64,000 nucleotides of DNA from positions 1-64,000 of the forward strand of contig NW_002476227.1 in the NCBI RefSeq assembly GCF_000189635.1, in the 5' to 3' direction. Origin of the DNA: Tetrahymena thermophila SB210. Taxonomy: Eukaryota; Ciliophora; Oligohymenophorea; Hymenostomatida; Tetrahymenidae. Below the pieces are notes generated by a model, which made no database searches, was not told the DNA's origin, and saw only the letters and a program-made list of their open reading frames with translations. Of this stretch, positions 14,401 to 29,591 are shown piece after piece (the first letter of the stretch is position 1; each line of letters begins with the position of its first letter). Both the position numbers and the translations under genes were made by a program.

Positions 14401-17400
14401 TATATTTTTAATATTTTTTATATTTAAAATGATAAATACTTGGAGCAGGTGCTGTGGATTATGGAAGGTTAATATTATCGATTAAAATCATTTCTTGGAT
14501 TTTTAAATGAAACTTTTGATAATTATACTGGTTTGATGCATAATTAGATGAAACTGGAGATGTCTGAAGAGCAAGATATAAATCAAAGATAACATCAATT
14601 CCAAGATATTAGTATGAAGGATTGGGTAAGGTAATGTCAAAGGCAAACGATACAGAATTCATTATTGAATTAAAATTCACATCTTCTACTCTTAAAACTG
14701 TAACTAACATCTTTTAATCTATAAAAATATGTTATATTAATTTTATCAAATATTAATATTTTTGTTATTTACATTCTACTTAAAATACTCTGCATCTAGG
14801 AGGTAAATTTCTTGGAGTAATGCTATTTACTAATAAATCATTGACAAACACTTAACAATTGACAATATTATACTAATCAGTAGCAAAGTTTGTAACTTAT
14901 AATTGTGGAAAGATAAACTCAAAATATGTTGCTGGATAAGATGGTTAAGGAGTACCTACTTAATTTATAGTTGTTAAAAATCTAAAGAAAACAGAAGTTC
15001 TTTAGCCAGCAAAAGTGTTTGTGTAATAAAGTTTATCCAATTTTAGTTCTTGAGATTGTTAAGAAGAAGAAGTATCAAAGTAATTCTTATTCTAATCAAA
15101 GAAAATGACCCTATTATATTTTGTAATTTGAAAATTAAATTTTCATACTAAAACTAATCGATGTTACGTATTATAAACAGATCCCTTTAAAACTCTTCCT
15201 TAAACAATCATAGAAGAGAAAGGGACTTAGAGATTAGCAGAAGTTTTTTAAATACCAAAATTTGTAGGATCAGTAAATCTTATATAATATTCTTGATATT
15301 CGTAGCTGTCATTACCTAATTCAAAAAAATCAGATTACCAAATGATGTATGTATTACCAGCTGACTATGGATTATAGTATCTTTCTCTAAGTTTTAAAAT
15401 TATTCGTAAGTATATATTATTAAATATCTGTTAAAAAATATTACCTATAGTTTCTACTACAACCATTAACTCCATATACTCTGATAATTGGAATGTAACT
15501 ATATGGCAATGACTAAGTATTATAAAGACTTATTTTATATTTATAAATAGATAAAATATATATTCTTCATTTTTAATATTTACACCCAGTTTTAACTCCA
15601 ATCGAAAATGAAGCTAGACATACTTGCAGGATCTTGTGAGAGGTAAAATCTATAAACAAATTAGTTTTATATAAATCTTTTAACATTGAAAGAGAATGTT
15701 CTATGGTAGCCTTGAGTTATGCAAGCGGGATTACAGTTTGTATAAGTAACTGTGCTAGAACCACGTGCTGATTCATAAGAATAATCATTACCTGCATTAA
15801 TATTATACTTGGTAAAATATCTCATTGTATAAGTAATTGGAACTTGATTTTAAGGTATATTGACAGAGAAATATATATAAAATTTCCTATTATTAGCAAA
15901 TTAATATCCTTAAAATGGCTATTAATACAAATTTTGATAGTTTTCATCTTCTACAATCACATTTTTTAAATCTTGGCTAACTCTACAAATATGAACTGTT
16001 AGCGTTGTTGGATTACTACCTGAAACACTGTTCTCAGGGTATGTGCTTTCCATAGATTAAGCATAGCAATCTAATTTTATATTTATTTTATAAAAATTTA
16101 ATAGAAACTATAATATAATTTACGCGTTCCAAATTAATTTGTAGAATTATTAGTGATTATAATCTTTGAGTTAAATCTTCTATCAAATTAAGTAAAGCCT
16201 TAATTTAATTCAAATTTCAAAGAGTGAAGCTTTAATGTTCCATAACCTACAGTATCAACTAAATTATAAACTTGTACTACCATATTAACAGGTTAATATA
16301 ATTAGATAGCAGATGTAGATTTTGTTAAATTATTCAAAATTTAATCAGTTTTAGATGTTTATGAATTAATTATATAAAAGCTATATATTAAAGTAGGTAT
16401 AGACGTGTAATACTAAAACGGAATACTAGCACTTACTTTTTCTGTTTAACTTTATAGGATAAACTCGTTTTAATTTGTTAAACTGCTTTAACAAACTATC
16501 ACATAACTATGTGTTGTATATGCTCTAATTGAACTTGGTTTACCTTTTAAACAATTAATAATATTATATATTTTCAAACAATTAATAACTTATAAAATTT
16601 AATGGTATTATTCTGATTTTCATCAATATTTATTTGTAAATTTAACTCAGGTAACATATTTTTTATAATTTTAACAAATCATTATAATTTTTATAATTGG
16701 AAATAATTTTTTTAAAACTATTTTAAAATATTTATCATTTAAATGTCCTCCCTTTAATTTTGAAACTTTAAAAAAAATAAAATTATAAAAAATTATAGAA
16801 TTACTTGTATAGTAAGATCCGGTTTAAGTGCATAAAGTTGAGTCTATAGCAGGCCCTAATTAACTATGCCTTAAGTAAATGTAAGGGTTATTAAAAATTT
16901 AGCTAGTTATAATATCTATGTTATATTAATCTACTAAACTGTTAGTAACATAAGTTGATGAAGCGCTAAAAAAGTTAGGAGGAGATACCTTAAATGATGG
17001 AGTTTATGGTGTTAGTGTCTAAAATGTAATGGTTTAAAATTGAAAAGCCATGGCTTGATAAGATGTAGTAGCTAATTGATAATACTAACCTGGTTCTATA
17101 AGTTTAATAATAAATGCATCTGATGTAGCACTGTTCTAATATTCTGGTATAAAGCAGTGAAATGATGAGATGTTCTATTCATTAGGTGTTTATTAATCAT
17201 ATATATAAATATGAATAGAAAAATAGTAAGATCCACTCTCTATTATACGGATACACATATATTTGGTATATTCAAACTCATTACTACTTGCATCATAGTA
17301 ATAGCACTTACAATTTATAGGATCCTAATTATAGTAGAGTATACTATCTACTGGAGGCCATATAGGAGGAGGAGAACTACCATTTTAACGGTTTGTTGGT

Positions 17401-20400
17401 TCTAATACTAAAACTGTGTTATGGGTTCTATCAATATTATAATTTAAGCTACTTAAAACTATTTCTAACTCATTTACAGTATTTTAGGATTAAGTCAAAG
17501 ATTTTATTTAAACATTACCTATCAAACCGTATGACTACTGATTACTAATCATGGAATTACTATAAAAAGTATTATAATGGTACATATTATAATAATACGT
17601 ATCGTAATTACAATTAAAATGAATTTAGCAAGCATCAATTCTGTATATAAAAAGAAATGAATTAAAGGATCTTTTTCTTGTTAAATTATTTGGTTATATG
17701 TTTCCTATCTATAAAACAAGAGTAGTTTAACCTGATGCATAAAGACCTGAAACTTTATATAAATATTTTTGCTTTATAATAAATAAATTAACAATTAATT
17801 TAAAATGCTACCTTATTATGCACAAAGATTCGGATGAACTATAGAAAAATTTATTTTTAAAGTTTAAGTCCCTAAAGATTAATCGATTGATAATGAGCAA
17901 GCAGGAGCATTCACAAAAGTTGCTGAGAAGGTACCTGTAGTAGGAAAATCGAATCCTTCAAATTCGAGTTCACAGTTATAAGTTGTTTAAAAATTAGGAG
18001 CTGCTGATGGAAACTAATTTAATTAAGATAATTTTAACAATAATATTGTAAATTGATAAAAGTTTACACTTTATCCAGGTAAGTTTAAATCAAAAGTAAC
18101 TGTATTACCTACTACTTTCATGTAAGTATTAGTGTAAGTATTTCTTGAATAATTTGGATTTTATGATGTTAATGAAAATATATCAATTGACTAACTACCT
18201 ATTGAAGTGTAAATAAAACAAATAGGTTCTTAATTCAGTATTGAAAATTAGGCATCTAAGCTAAAATTATTAGGATCAACATGATACTGGAATAAGTAAA
18301 CTTTTATATCGATTGATTAGCCTCCAGTATTTTAATTATAAAATTTAATTTACAATCTTAAATAATCATATAAATCAGAAAAATTATCTACAAAATAAAC
18401 TAAATTTTTTTAGGTACATAGAATATTTTATCTATAAAAGATAAAATCCCAATTACCTACTCCACTTTAAATTTAACAAAATGCTTAAATGCCAATATTA
18501 TTCTAAGCTGAAATAGAAATTGCTATTTAATAACCAAATAACGTTTTGATATTTTTAGTATCTAGTATATTTTTTAAGTTAATGTTAATTGTCCCATTTA
18601 AAAGACCTTCCTCTCTGAGCCTTGAATCTCTTGTTAAGTATCCTAAAGACCCAGATGCAACACTATAAGTGTTAAAATTATAAAGAGTATTAAATGTTTT
18701 TCCTGCAACACTAGCTATACAACCAGGATCTGTAGCACTAATAGTAGAATCATAGCAAGGTAAATAACTCACTAAATCTTATCTAAAACTATAATTAGCT
18801 GTGGCAAAAACTGGATGACCGCAAGCCCAATGAGCCTAAAATCTATACCTTGAATTAGGAGTTTATCCTGTTTATCTACACTAAAACTTTCCAACTGGTA
18901 ATCTTTCAATATGTAAATTGTAAATTAAAATATTATTAATATAATTTAATTAAATCATTAATTTATTATTTTACCTTAAATATTTAACAGTTGTATAATC
19001 TGGAGTAAGAAGAGATTGAAATTCTATATATAAATACAATTTTTTAAAATATGTACTTCCTTCTCCTTCTTCTCTTACGAATTATGAAATATTGCATTTA
19101 AATTCACTAGATAAATCATTACAATCTCCCCAGCTTTGACTAAAGGTTTACTATGGCGTAAAAGTGCACATGTCATATTATTCACCTGCATCTAATTATT
19201 TTATTATAATTTAAAAAAAAATTTTGAAATTAAAATATAGTACTTTTAAAAAAAAATTTGATTTTTCTTTTATTTAATATAGAAAATACTTTTTTAAAAA
19301 TTAAAAAGAAGATATTAATTTTTTATTTTGATATTAACAGATTAGCTAACTTATGAAATTATTAAAATAAATTTCATCATAATATTAATCTATTTTATAG
19401 TAGAAAATTTGTTAATTAATTTTTATGAGATACCTCTTAACAAAACTTCTAGAATAACACTACCAAATGTGCCTTGTTAGCATACAGAATTAAACAGATA
19501 GTACTAGCTATGATCTAATCTGTCACTATAGCTCATTCTTAGAACATATCCTACTTGAGATGTTTTAATCGGTGCGGATTAGCCACATCCACTTTATATT
19601 TAACTCCCATCTACATCTAATTATGGAAAGGTTCCTTAATTTGCAGAACTTAAATCTCCACTTCTACAACCTGAAGAAGTACCGCAATTACAAGTGCTGT
19701 GACTCATTCTTTTTATTTAAATTGTAAGATTTAAAAATATAATAGAAAGATAAATAAATAGTTGCTACCTAAGATAAGACAAATCTCCTAAAAAATCTTT
19801 TCCTGTAGGTGCTGAGAAGGACATTTATCCTCCCATAGCTTGTACATAAATTTCTGGAAGCTTATCTGGAGATGAAACACTTTTAAATTAATTTAATAAA
19901 ATTTGTATAAGTTCCTAACTTTAGACTTGTTAAAGGTTAAAAACATGTATAATTGTAAATTCATTCGTTTTATCTTTTTCCAATATACAGTTAACACTCT
20001 TTCCTGCTTTTCTGTAACACGGATAGTTACCGCCATTTTAAATATTTAAAAATACTATATCATCATCATAATTATTTTATGAATAATCCCTATTTCTAAT
20101 CATAATTCTAAATCCACTAACAAAATTTATCAAATTAGGATTTAAGGATACTAACACATTCATAATAACTAAGCAATTATAGTAATTTGGTCTAACTATG
20201 ATATTATGAAGTGAAACTTAAAACTTAAGAATTAGTTTATAAGGGCAACTAGGTGCGATAGGAAGAAGTTTAATAGGAAAATAATTAGTCTTACCGCTAA
20301 ATAATTAGTTGTTTAAATAATCTTATACAGTATATTCCCAACGAAAATAAGCTATATTAAATTAATATAAATATCTAATAAATTAAAAATTAATCAAAAG

Positions 20401-23400
20401 TATTTTACTTGAGGTACCAGTATACATCACACCTTGGCTTGTTATATCCATATCATTACCTGTTGTTACTTAAATAAATAAGAAACTTAGATTAGTATAG
20501 CCTTTTGTGAAATATAAAGTGATAGTATTTGATGCTTGGTTATTAATACAATTAACTCTTTCATTATTTACGTAACAAATCAATTTATTTATAATCAAAT
20601 CCGTTTATTTTGAGGAAGTTGGGATTTGAATTTAAGGCCCATAATTTATTATAATTTTGTTGAAATTTCTAATTGTAGGAGTTGGTATGTTTATTCCATT
20701 AGGTAATTAAACTTCAAACTAGATTGGAGATTGATCAGTATTAGTACATCCAACAAATTCATCAATATACCTAATTAAGATAATTTTAAATAAAATTATA
20801 TTGTTTATTCAAGTATAACTAACTAACTAATTACCTATGAAATGGAAGCCACGATCTTATGCTTTAATTATGTAAATAAGAACTTATATACAATTAGTAA
20901 GTAGTAATAATTGGAGGTGGAGTTGGGGGGGTGATATATGCTACAGTCATCTACCCTTTACTAATTAATTATATCTAACTTGGAGCTAAATTTTCAAGAG
21001 TAGTAAGGGCGCCAGGAGGTGGAAATTATGAATAGTAACATACATAATCTTACCCATATCCTGTTATAGAATTAAATATTGGGGGATTTACAACATTTAA
21101 GCCATAAAGTTTCACTGTAAAATATTATTTTTGTATGGCCAAGGGCATTTAAAAATGTGCAAGATCTAATTAATCACCATCTGAATTATCTACTGGAGTT
21201 AAACCACTAATATCATTTCTAGAACTTTAGATTGGTTAAAATGAATCGTAACTGGTAGAAAAAATAAGCTATTAAGATCCTGGATTAGTCTAAGGTGTAA
21301 ACTGAAAATAATAAATATAAATAAATTTAATCTTGAAAATAAAATATTTAAAAATATTAAACTTGGCAAAGATAGAGAAATTTTTGCAAAATCTTATATT
21401 CAAAGTGAGATTTATTTTGATGAAAATAAAATATTTTTTTTTAAGAAAAAGAAAAGAAGCTGAAAAATTAGTTATATTTTTAAGATTTTTATTTGAACAA
21501 GCAAGCATTGTTATAATTTTTAAAAATTAATAAATTTTACTATATCTACAAACAGCAATGCATATTAAGCTGAATAAGTTAATGGTAGAGGAGCTAAGAT
21601 ACAAGATTTTACAAAAATTTATGAACCTTTTTCCTCTTAACAAATAGATGTAGGACCATTTACAAAATCAGTTTTCCAGTTTTATAAACTAATAAATAGA
21701 CCAACTCTTGCTATATTTTACCATTAATCAAATGTAACCTAAATTTTTTTTTAAATAAATAAATATTTATTTGCTTTATAAAGGATATTTACTGTAAAAA
21801 TATAGTTTTGTCTATCTGTGGATACGTAAAGTTTTTATGAAGTATAAACATCTCTAGCTTATATATCAAAGTCTAAGTTAAAGTTTAAGGAATATTTTGG
21901 TGGTAGAGGTATTGTGTATGGAAAAACAGCTGGTACAGTTTATGGGTAAAGCTTATTAAAAGTAAATTTCTAAGTGTACCTATTTTTTACATAGCATGCA
22001 TATCCCACTAGAATTAAACTTGCGGTGCTTGGGTCTGAAGTTGGAGGGATGTGTATTAAAGTAGGCGTTGTTTACACAGTTTTTGTTGATACAATATCTT
22101 CACTTTAAGCTGGATAGATAATTATACCTTTACAATTAACTAGGAAAGCAATAAAAGTCGGGTTTAAGCTTGGTGTAAATATAGCTGGGAATTTGTGATA
22201 ATTTTAGTCATCCTACAGAGTTAGAGTGGGTTATACTTAAATCAAATAAGCATCTCTACTTGAATACTGCAGTGGTTGAGCTAAATCTTAAAATTATACT
22301 TGTATATCTTATAATGAATCACAATAAGCTGTATTGCTAACATATTGAACGTTAGTATTTGTAGCTGCAATAGCTGGGTTATCTAATATAAATATTTTAT
22401 TAATAAATTTAAATAAAGTTATTTTATATAATTTATTTACTGTTGCTGATATAAAAACTACTTTCAATTATATCCCAGTAATCTTTGCTTGAAGTTGCTA
22501 CATTTTCCAGATATACTTAAACAGGAATAAAGTAAGATGCTAACATAGTAGGTGTATTTATTGAAGGATTAACTATTTAAAAAGCTATTTAGACAATATT
22601 GGATGCTGTTATTTAATTATTAAAAGAAACAAGTATTTTAGCTGGTTAGAGGGAGGCTTAATCTCCTTTTATTAACACGCAGTTAATACTTTAAGATGTA
22701 CTAGGTAGCAATAAATCACATGGGAATGCATCAAGATTATTTAGAGTTGCTTGATTATTTTAAATAAAATAAACTTAAAAATTAAACTTAATAAAAACAA
22801 ATTACTTTAACCAAGATCGTTTTAAAATAGATAACTACCAGTTTTTAAGCTAGCAGTTGGAAGTTCTATTACAAGCCTATATTAAGTTTAATCAACATTA
22901 GATGCGGTTTAAAACGAAACAGTAAATATATTCCATTCACTTGGTCTTGTATTAAAACTAATAAATTCAGTCACAAAAGAAGGACCATAAACTTAATAGT
23001 AATGCTGCTACCACATTGAGAACCCAGTAGTGAGTGAATTACAATTTTGGCACATACTTAACTCAATCTTTTATAAAAATTAAAATATAGCAATATTAAA
23101 TTAAAATAGATAACTTACTTTGTATGTAAAGGCAGGGCTGGGAAAGACAATACCATAAACAAGGTTATTAAAACTATCTAATAAAGGCTATGCTGTGGTA
23201 AATTCGAATAAATAATTATTTCCTGTATTTAAATCTGTATTAACCTCCATCACAAATTCAACAGCTCTTGGAATAATAGTACTAGGATTAATCTCTTTTG
23301 AAGAAATGATAGTGCAACCAATATATTGATCCTTTTATATGTCTTTAAGTAAATAAATTGAGCATGCATACTATTCAGTTAATTTAATAAACGGTGTTCC

Positions 23401-26400
23401 GATTGAAACAGTTTAGTCTTGCAGTTAGTTAGCAGTAGAAAATCTTAGTCTAATTCTTCCTGTGTAAGATGTGACAATAGCAGTGTTTGTCAAGCTAAAT
23501 ACCATCTTGAAGGGAGTCTTAATAAAAATTTTTTTATAATACCATTTATTAAAAAGAAAAAAAATACTCTTAAACCAGCTCTTAGAGGCTTGACTTCTAC
23601 ATGTAAAAAATCATATTTATCTGCATTAAATGTTTTATATGCTTACAAAGAAGATAGAGAGTTTGTAATCGTAAATTACATGTTGTAAGAATCAATAAAA
23701 CGGCCAGTATTAATTATTGGGTTATCTATAGATGTTCCATAAGTATATGCCTAAAAATTATCTGTAGATGTTTTATCCAAAAAATCTATGAATCCTTCTA
23801 TAGATATCGAAGTATAAATAGGCAAAACAGCAGCAGGAATTTCTTAAAATCCTGTTATAACCCAGGAAGTATACTATCCATTACTATTCGGTGAAGCTGT
23901 ATAATCTCCGTATTGGTCGCCAGTATTAGGTCTTTAATAGACGCCTGATTAGACTTAACAGCCCAAACTTCCGCTCTTGATTGAAGCTTAAGTCTCAGAA
24001 GAAAGTAATAAAGAAGAAGGGTTAAAGGTTAAAGAACTTCTACAATGGGCATGAAGATTAACATTTTAAGAATTAAATATAATTTGAATAGCCCCATATG
24101 AAGGAACTCTATTTTATAATCCTAATGTTACTCTTATAGGAACAAAAGGCCTATTACTAATATTTTTATTTGGAGAACCTAAAATAGTGATTGTACCACC
24201 TTGCATCTATCCCATTAATTATTTATATTATTTAGCATATAAATAGTGATTTACTAAAACTTTATATAAGTATCCACTCCAAATCCATGCATTAAAGGTA
24301 ATATCTACTCTAGAAACACTCTCTGGTAATTTAGCAACTAATTTTAAATATTTTTGATTACTAATTTGTATAAAATTATAATATATTACTTTTTATTTAA
24401 ATTGGTTGTAAAGTGGTATATGAAACTGAAGAGGAAGTAATAAACTAAACAATAACCCAATTTATTTATGGGTATGCGAAACATGTGTAAAGAGTAGGTT
24501 ATGAGCAAGTTACTCCACTTATCTAAAATGTATCTTTTCCTGAATTTGGAATTTAGACAATATAGTAATCATTATTAGAAAAATTGTTTTAACCTATTAT
24601 ATCAACATATAAGGATCCTGTCAAAGAATTCAAAGTTGGATTTTATCCTATTCCCCATGGCATCCTTGATCCTAAATTTGTTTGTGAAGTTAAATCATGA
24701 TTATATGTTGTTTGAGTATTATCAGATCTTAAGTCCAATAAGATATTAAAGTAATCATAATACAGATCTCCTCCTAAAAATAAAAATTACATGAAATTAA
24801 AAATAATATATTAATAAAATATTTTAATTACCTGTAGGATTTGTTAAATCATAAATACTTAAAATAATATTTGAATCCATAATTTGATTAGCGACATCAT
24901 TTTTGAAAATTGGATTTTAAATTTTAGCCACATAAACATCTAACTATGTATTGACTGGTATTTATGGGAAAGAAACTAATTCGATTATAGCAGAATTAGG
25001 GCTCATTTCGCTCTTTTAGAATCTACATAAAGTATTTTAGTCTATAGCTGGAATAGAAGGAGTAGATTTAATTATACATCCTAAGTAGTCTCCAGTATTG
25101 TAATTATTTCCAAGCTACTAGTCAAACATTGGGTTTCCTTTATTGTCTATTGTCGGCAACTCAAATTATATTCTTCCTCCTGATGAAAACTAAGGAACTT
25201 AGGTTATTGAATTAAGTTAAAATGTAAATTAGTATAAATTGTTTTATTAAGCGTCTCTAATTATGTGTTTAACATTAAATAATTATGCCTTTTAACCTTT
25301 TATTTTAATATATCTTGTTCCTGATATAACATTAGAACTTTAATCAGTAATTGTTATGTCGAATCCATAAAAACCTGGAGTTTATGGATGCTTAAAACCT
25401 TCGGTTGGAGAAACAAATTCAGTGTCAATAATCATCTCATTTATTGGCTAATTTGTAAATGAATTTATGTAATTCATTTAAATAGTGACTAAAATTCCAT
25501 TAGCATTTTAGATGCATGTGCAAAAAAAGCGTTTTTAATTTAATAAGCATTTTAATGGTTAGCCACAGGTAGCACCAGATCTCTAAAAAGTAAACTAAAC
25601 TGGGAACTAAATCTATTATTTTACCAAATATAAATATAGATTGAAACATGAAAAAAAGATAATTAAATACATTTATTGAGGACAAAGCTATAGGGGTCGG
25701 AAGATTAAGTAAATCAAATTAGAAATAAATAGACCCAACGAAATTAGGAGGTCTTTTTTCATATCTATACTGCTTATCAGCTATTTAAAATGTGTTTAAT
25801 GTGTTATATGCGTTATTTAACACCACTTAAAACCCTGTTGTAGGATTTTAAGAATAAGATTTGTCAACAAGATATTATAGTGAGCTAGAATAAACGTATA
25901 GAGTATCTATTTAAATTTAGGGCTAAGTTGCTACAGATAAAATTAGTAATCTAAAGTCTACTTTTATAACAGTGGTTGAGGCAATTACTTAATCGAAATT
26001 AGAAATTTAAATATTCTAGCTATCAATCATAGAACATTAAACAGATTAACCAAAAACGCTATTTGTTAAACCCTAAACTTTACAGTAAAAAGCAGTATTA
26101 GGATCAGGTTGTACAAATTTATAATTTGAATTTTGTATATTTATTTTTATTATTGAAGGTATCATTAAATCAGTAGTTGGTTTAAATTCAACAAAAAACT
26201 GATGTTATTCATTAATTCTAATAACATCATTAATATTTTATGCAACATTTGGATCATTATTAGGCCTTAATCCAAAATTAAAACTTGGTTGAGTTACAAC
26301 TATATCAGCTGGACTTACGTAATAAAAGAAAATATATTTATCATAAACTTGGTGATTAAAGAATGATCTAACTTTGAATTGAAAAAAATTTGGATAGGGT

Positions 26401-29400
26401 CTTGAATAGTAACAATTTTTTATCTATTAAATGACATCTCTAACAAGATAATTATTAAATATTGTAGGATCATATTATACCAAGTAATAATTTGCATTTT
26501 AAGCAAACTTTCTTTAATTAGGATTTGCTACAAAACCAGATGCCCCAACATTAAAACAAGATTGATCTGACTGATCAAACTCATATATAATATAGTTAAG
26601 ATACCCACTTGCAGTTGTCCATTAGAATGTCAAATCAGTATTTTAATTTACATAAAAATTATTTGATGTCAAACCAATATTTTATTACAGATAGCCATTT
26701 TAGTAAGGAGGTTTGATAGTAAATGAAAATTATTTGTAATAAACTTCTACATAATTACTAATCATTCCAGGTGTTTTTTCAGCTAAAGAAAATCTTATAT
26801 AAGATTAAAAAACGTTAGTTGCTGTACCAATCTATTTAGAATTAAATATTTTTAGTATTAAGTATAATTAATAAAAGTTTGAAAGTGAATATATTTAAAA
26901 GATAGTGGTTTGCATTTGTTAATCTATTTATTATTATTTCAAATAATTTTTATCAACTTTTTAAATAATTTTTATTTTAATTAAATTAATTGAAATTTTT
27001 CTTGAATTAAATTCTAGTTTATTGTATATTTATACAAATCACATGATGAATACTTTATTAAATTATAATATTTAAAAATAACAAAAAACATCTTTAAACT
27101 TTATTAACTAAAATAAAAAGGTTTTAAATAAGAATTTAATGTTATTATTTACATCACCAATCTAGATATTAGGTATTTCTATAACAAAATTTTGTGTGGT
27201 AGGCGAGTTGTTAAGAAGTGTGGTATCAACTTGTACGACTTCTATGAAAGGATTTTGGTTGGCATATCTAACAAGGTTACAAGTCAAAGTATATTAATTA
27301 ACAGTAACTTTGGTTTTATAAATTAAGCATGGAATTTAAACTACTTTTTAATTTCCATATACAGCATTACTAAAAGTCCATTGTAGTACAGATCCTGGAG
27401 CGTCATTCACAAAAGTTATTTTCCAGATATATTATCTACCAGTTAAAGAACTCCATTACAAGTAATCCTGAGGAAATTTATCAATAGTAAATCTATTTTA
27501 AATAAAATATGAAATTTTGTAGTGATTGTTTTTCAATTTATATTGAATACATTAAATGGGTTGTTTCTTTTGAATTAGTGGTTGTCAAATCAAAGCTAAT
27601 ATTTTGAAACTCAAATGGATCTGGGATCCATTCTTGAAAATATCCTTCTACGGGAAGTGGAGTCATAGGATTAGGTAAATATTAATAGTATGTAAGGAAG
27701 TTTAATAGGTATCTCTACACTAAAGGGCTTATGTAAAGTCCATCTGGTCTTCCATTTTTAGCACCTTGTGTAGTTATAGTGACAGGAATTTCACTCTCTT
27801 TGTAATCAAAATCTTCTGGTGTAAATATTATAATTTCTGTATATTAAGCTGATCCGGTATTAATGTTTGAAATTTAACAATTAGCAGATATCACATTTTA
27901 GAAAAAAAGACATTTCAAAATACCTTCACTAGGTGGTATTGGAATAGTATTAGCTATTTGTGGTGTAATTGATAGGACAATTTTTCCTTTAGATCTATAG
28001 TTTGTCCTTGGTAAAAGGGTTTTGAGGAAGAAAGTAAATTCAAAAGGTCCAATTTAGCCTGCTTTTAATTTAATTTGTTATTGTAATGGATGCACTCTGT
28101 ATTCTTTTAAAGATCCAACTTTGTTATTAAAATTAATTAATAAATTATTTAGTTGATTGAGACAATTTTTTTTTTTACATGTTGAATTTATGTTTATGTT
28201 TACTTGACCTTTATCAATTATTTGATTTTATAGTGTGTATAAATTTACATTAACAACATATGTTCCTAATTTTTAAGATAAAAAAAGTTAAAAAATAACT
28301 AACAAGGCAATAAACACCTTATTATTGAGGGGATTAAATAGGAATCTCAACTAGTATTTAGTTCTGATAAGTGGTGCTATTGTAGTTGCTGATCAAATAC
28401 CTATTCTAATAAACATCTGCTGAGCAATTTATTGTCTCATTTTAGATTTAATATAAGCCTCTAATAACAGTACAGTTTTAAGAGTATAAAACCCAACCTA
28501 AGCCAAATTTAATTTCAATGTAAGTATCTTAATTAACTAGTGACTAGGGAGTCAAATAAAAGTAGTAAGTGGTATTTGAATATTTGAATTAATTATCGCT
28601 GCTATAAGAAGCTTAAAAAACTCCAGTCTGTATTTGGTAAGGAGTAGAAAAGACTATCTCTTCTAATATTTACGAAGTTGTTGACTAAAGAATTTAAACT
28701 GTAAACCCAATCAAAGGTATTTAATTTACAGGGTTCACCATGTTAATAATTCTAATTTACTATGTCCCTTAGAATTGCTTTTGCACATTTTTGCATTCTA
28801 CTTATCTTTAATTATAGAGGATATATGATTTTGGAACTTATTAAATACCAATTATTTCACATCCTGCATTTAGAGTTTTAAAACCGCTAGGGAATGTGAC
28901 CCTAATATCAAATTGTGAGCTCTAGTAGGTTCCTGTTAAATTCATATCAAACAGCCATGAACTTCCTTAGGACACAATAATTGATGAAATTTGATTTAAA
29001 CTTGCACTTCTCATTATTGCTAAAATTGATAAAAATATATTTTAAAGCTCATTTTTAAATATGATTCTTAAACAATATTATTAAAACAATTATTTTCTTA
29101 TATATAAAATAATAAATACTTGGTGATGAACTAAAGTTGACTGTGCCAAAATTATCTTCACAATCTTGAGGATAATCATTATAAACCATACATAATTTAA
29201 ATTAAGCTGTCCCTTTTACTGTTGAGGGATTTATGATATAGCCAATGGTTATACTTTATGGGCCAGAGTTAATATTTCCAATCTAAATGTAGACTTCTCT
29301 ATCAATATTGTAGTTGCAAGGGACTATTTTATTTTGAGGATATGAGACTTGGTAAAAGCATTAAAATTAGTAAGCATTTTAAAATAATGACACTGGTATT

Positions 29401-29591
29401 TCAGGAGGAAATGTTATTCTAACTCCTCCTATTGCATTTACTATGCTTTAACCATAATTAAATTTAAACTCATAAAAGCTTTATCTTCCATTGACTGTTT
29501 CGAGGTTTCTAATAGATAAAGGAGTTATAGTGGCATATGCAATATCTAAAAAAATTGTAAAAATGTAGACAAACAAATATAAGAAGCGCAT
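2475..29591 (-). CDS. Giant secreted or surface protein with repeated beta-sandwich modules
   Basis: The ATG at 29591-29589 starts a clear signal peptide (MRFLYLFVYIFTIFLDIAYA). Coding sequence then continues leftward through dozens of AT-rich introns to TGA 2477-2475. I checked the largest gaps for a gene boundary. About 26.86-27.15, 21.30-21.53, 19.20-19.43, 16.55-16.81 and 12.83-13.06 kb each have a GTA donor and an AG acceptor with coding sequence flowing across them. An intron near 5.20-5.51 kb looks similar. The protein is Ser/Thr/Tyr/Asn/Gln-rich with many paired Cys. A loose module of about 120-200 residues recurs: an aromatic strand, then 'I-x-I-x-F-P' or similar, then Cys pairs. Near the C-terminus LDDLKDGANYDVYITATN resembles a fibronectin type III strand. 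No transmembrane anchor is seen at the C-terminus. Length is roughly 7,500-8,000 residues (estimate). Function is unknown; an extracellular matrix, adhesion or surface-coat role is inference. More than one gene cannot be fully excluded. Confidence 0.72.
2618..2673 (-). other. Last intron of the giant gene (56 bases)
   Basis: On the minus strand this reads GTAACA...AAATAG. Removing it joins ...LFNY to NTDYCQML... in one frame, past a frame that would otherwise hit TGA. It is given as a worked example of the intron type that interrupts the whole gene: short, almost pure A/T, GTA at the donor and TAG at the acceptor. Confidence 0.7.

Noticed and set aside
21290..21530. Overlapping frames on both strands
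   Set aside because: They lie inside an intron of the giant gene; coding sequence flows from a GTAAAA donor near 21,532 to a TTTTCAG acceptor near 21,303.
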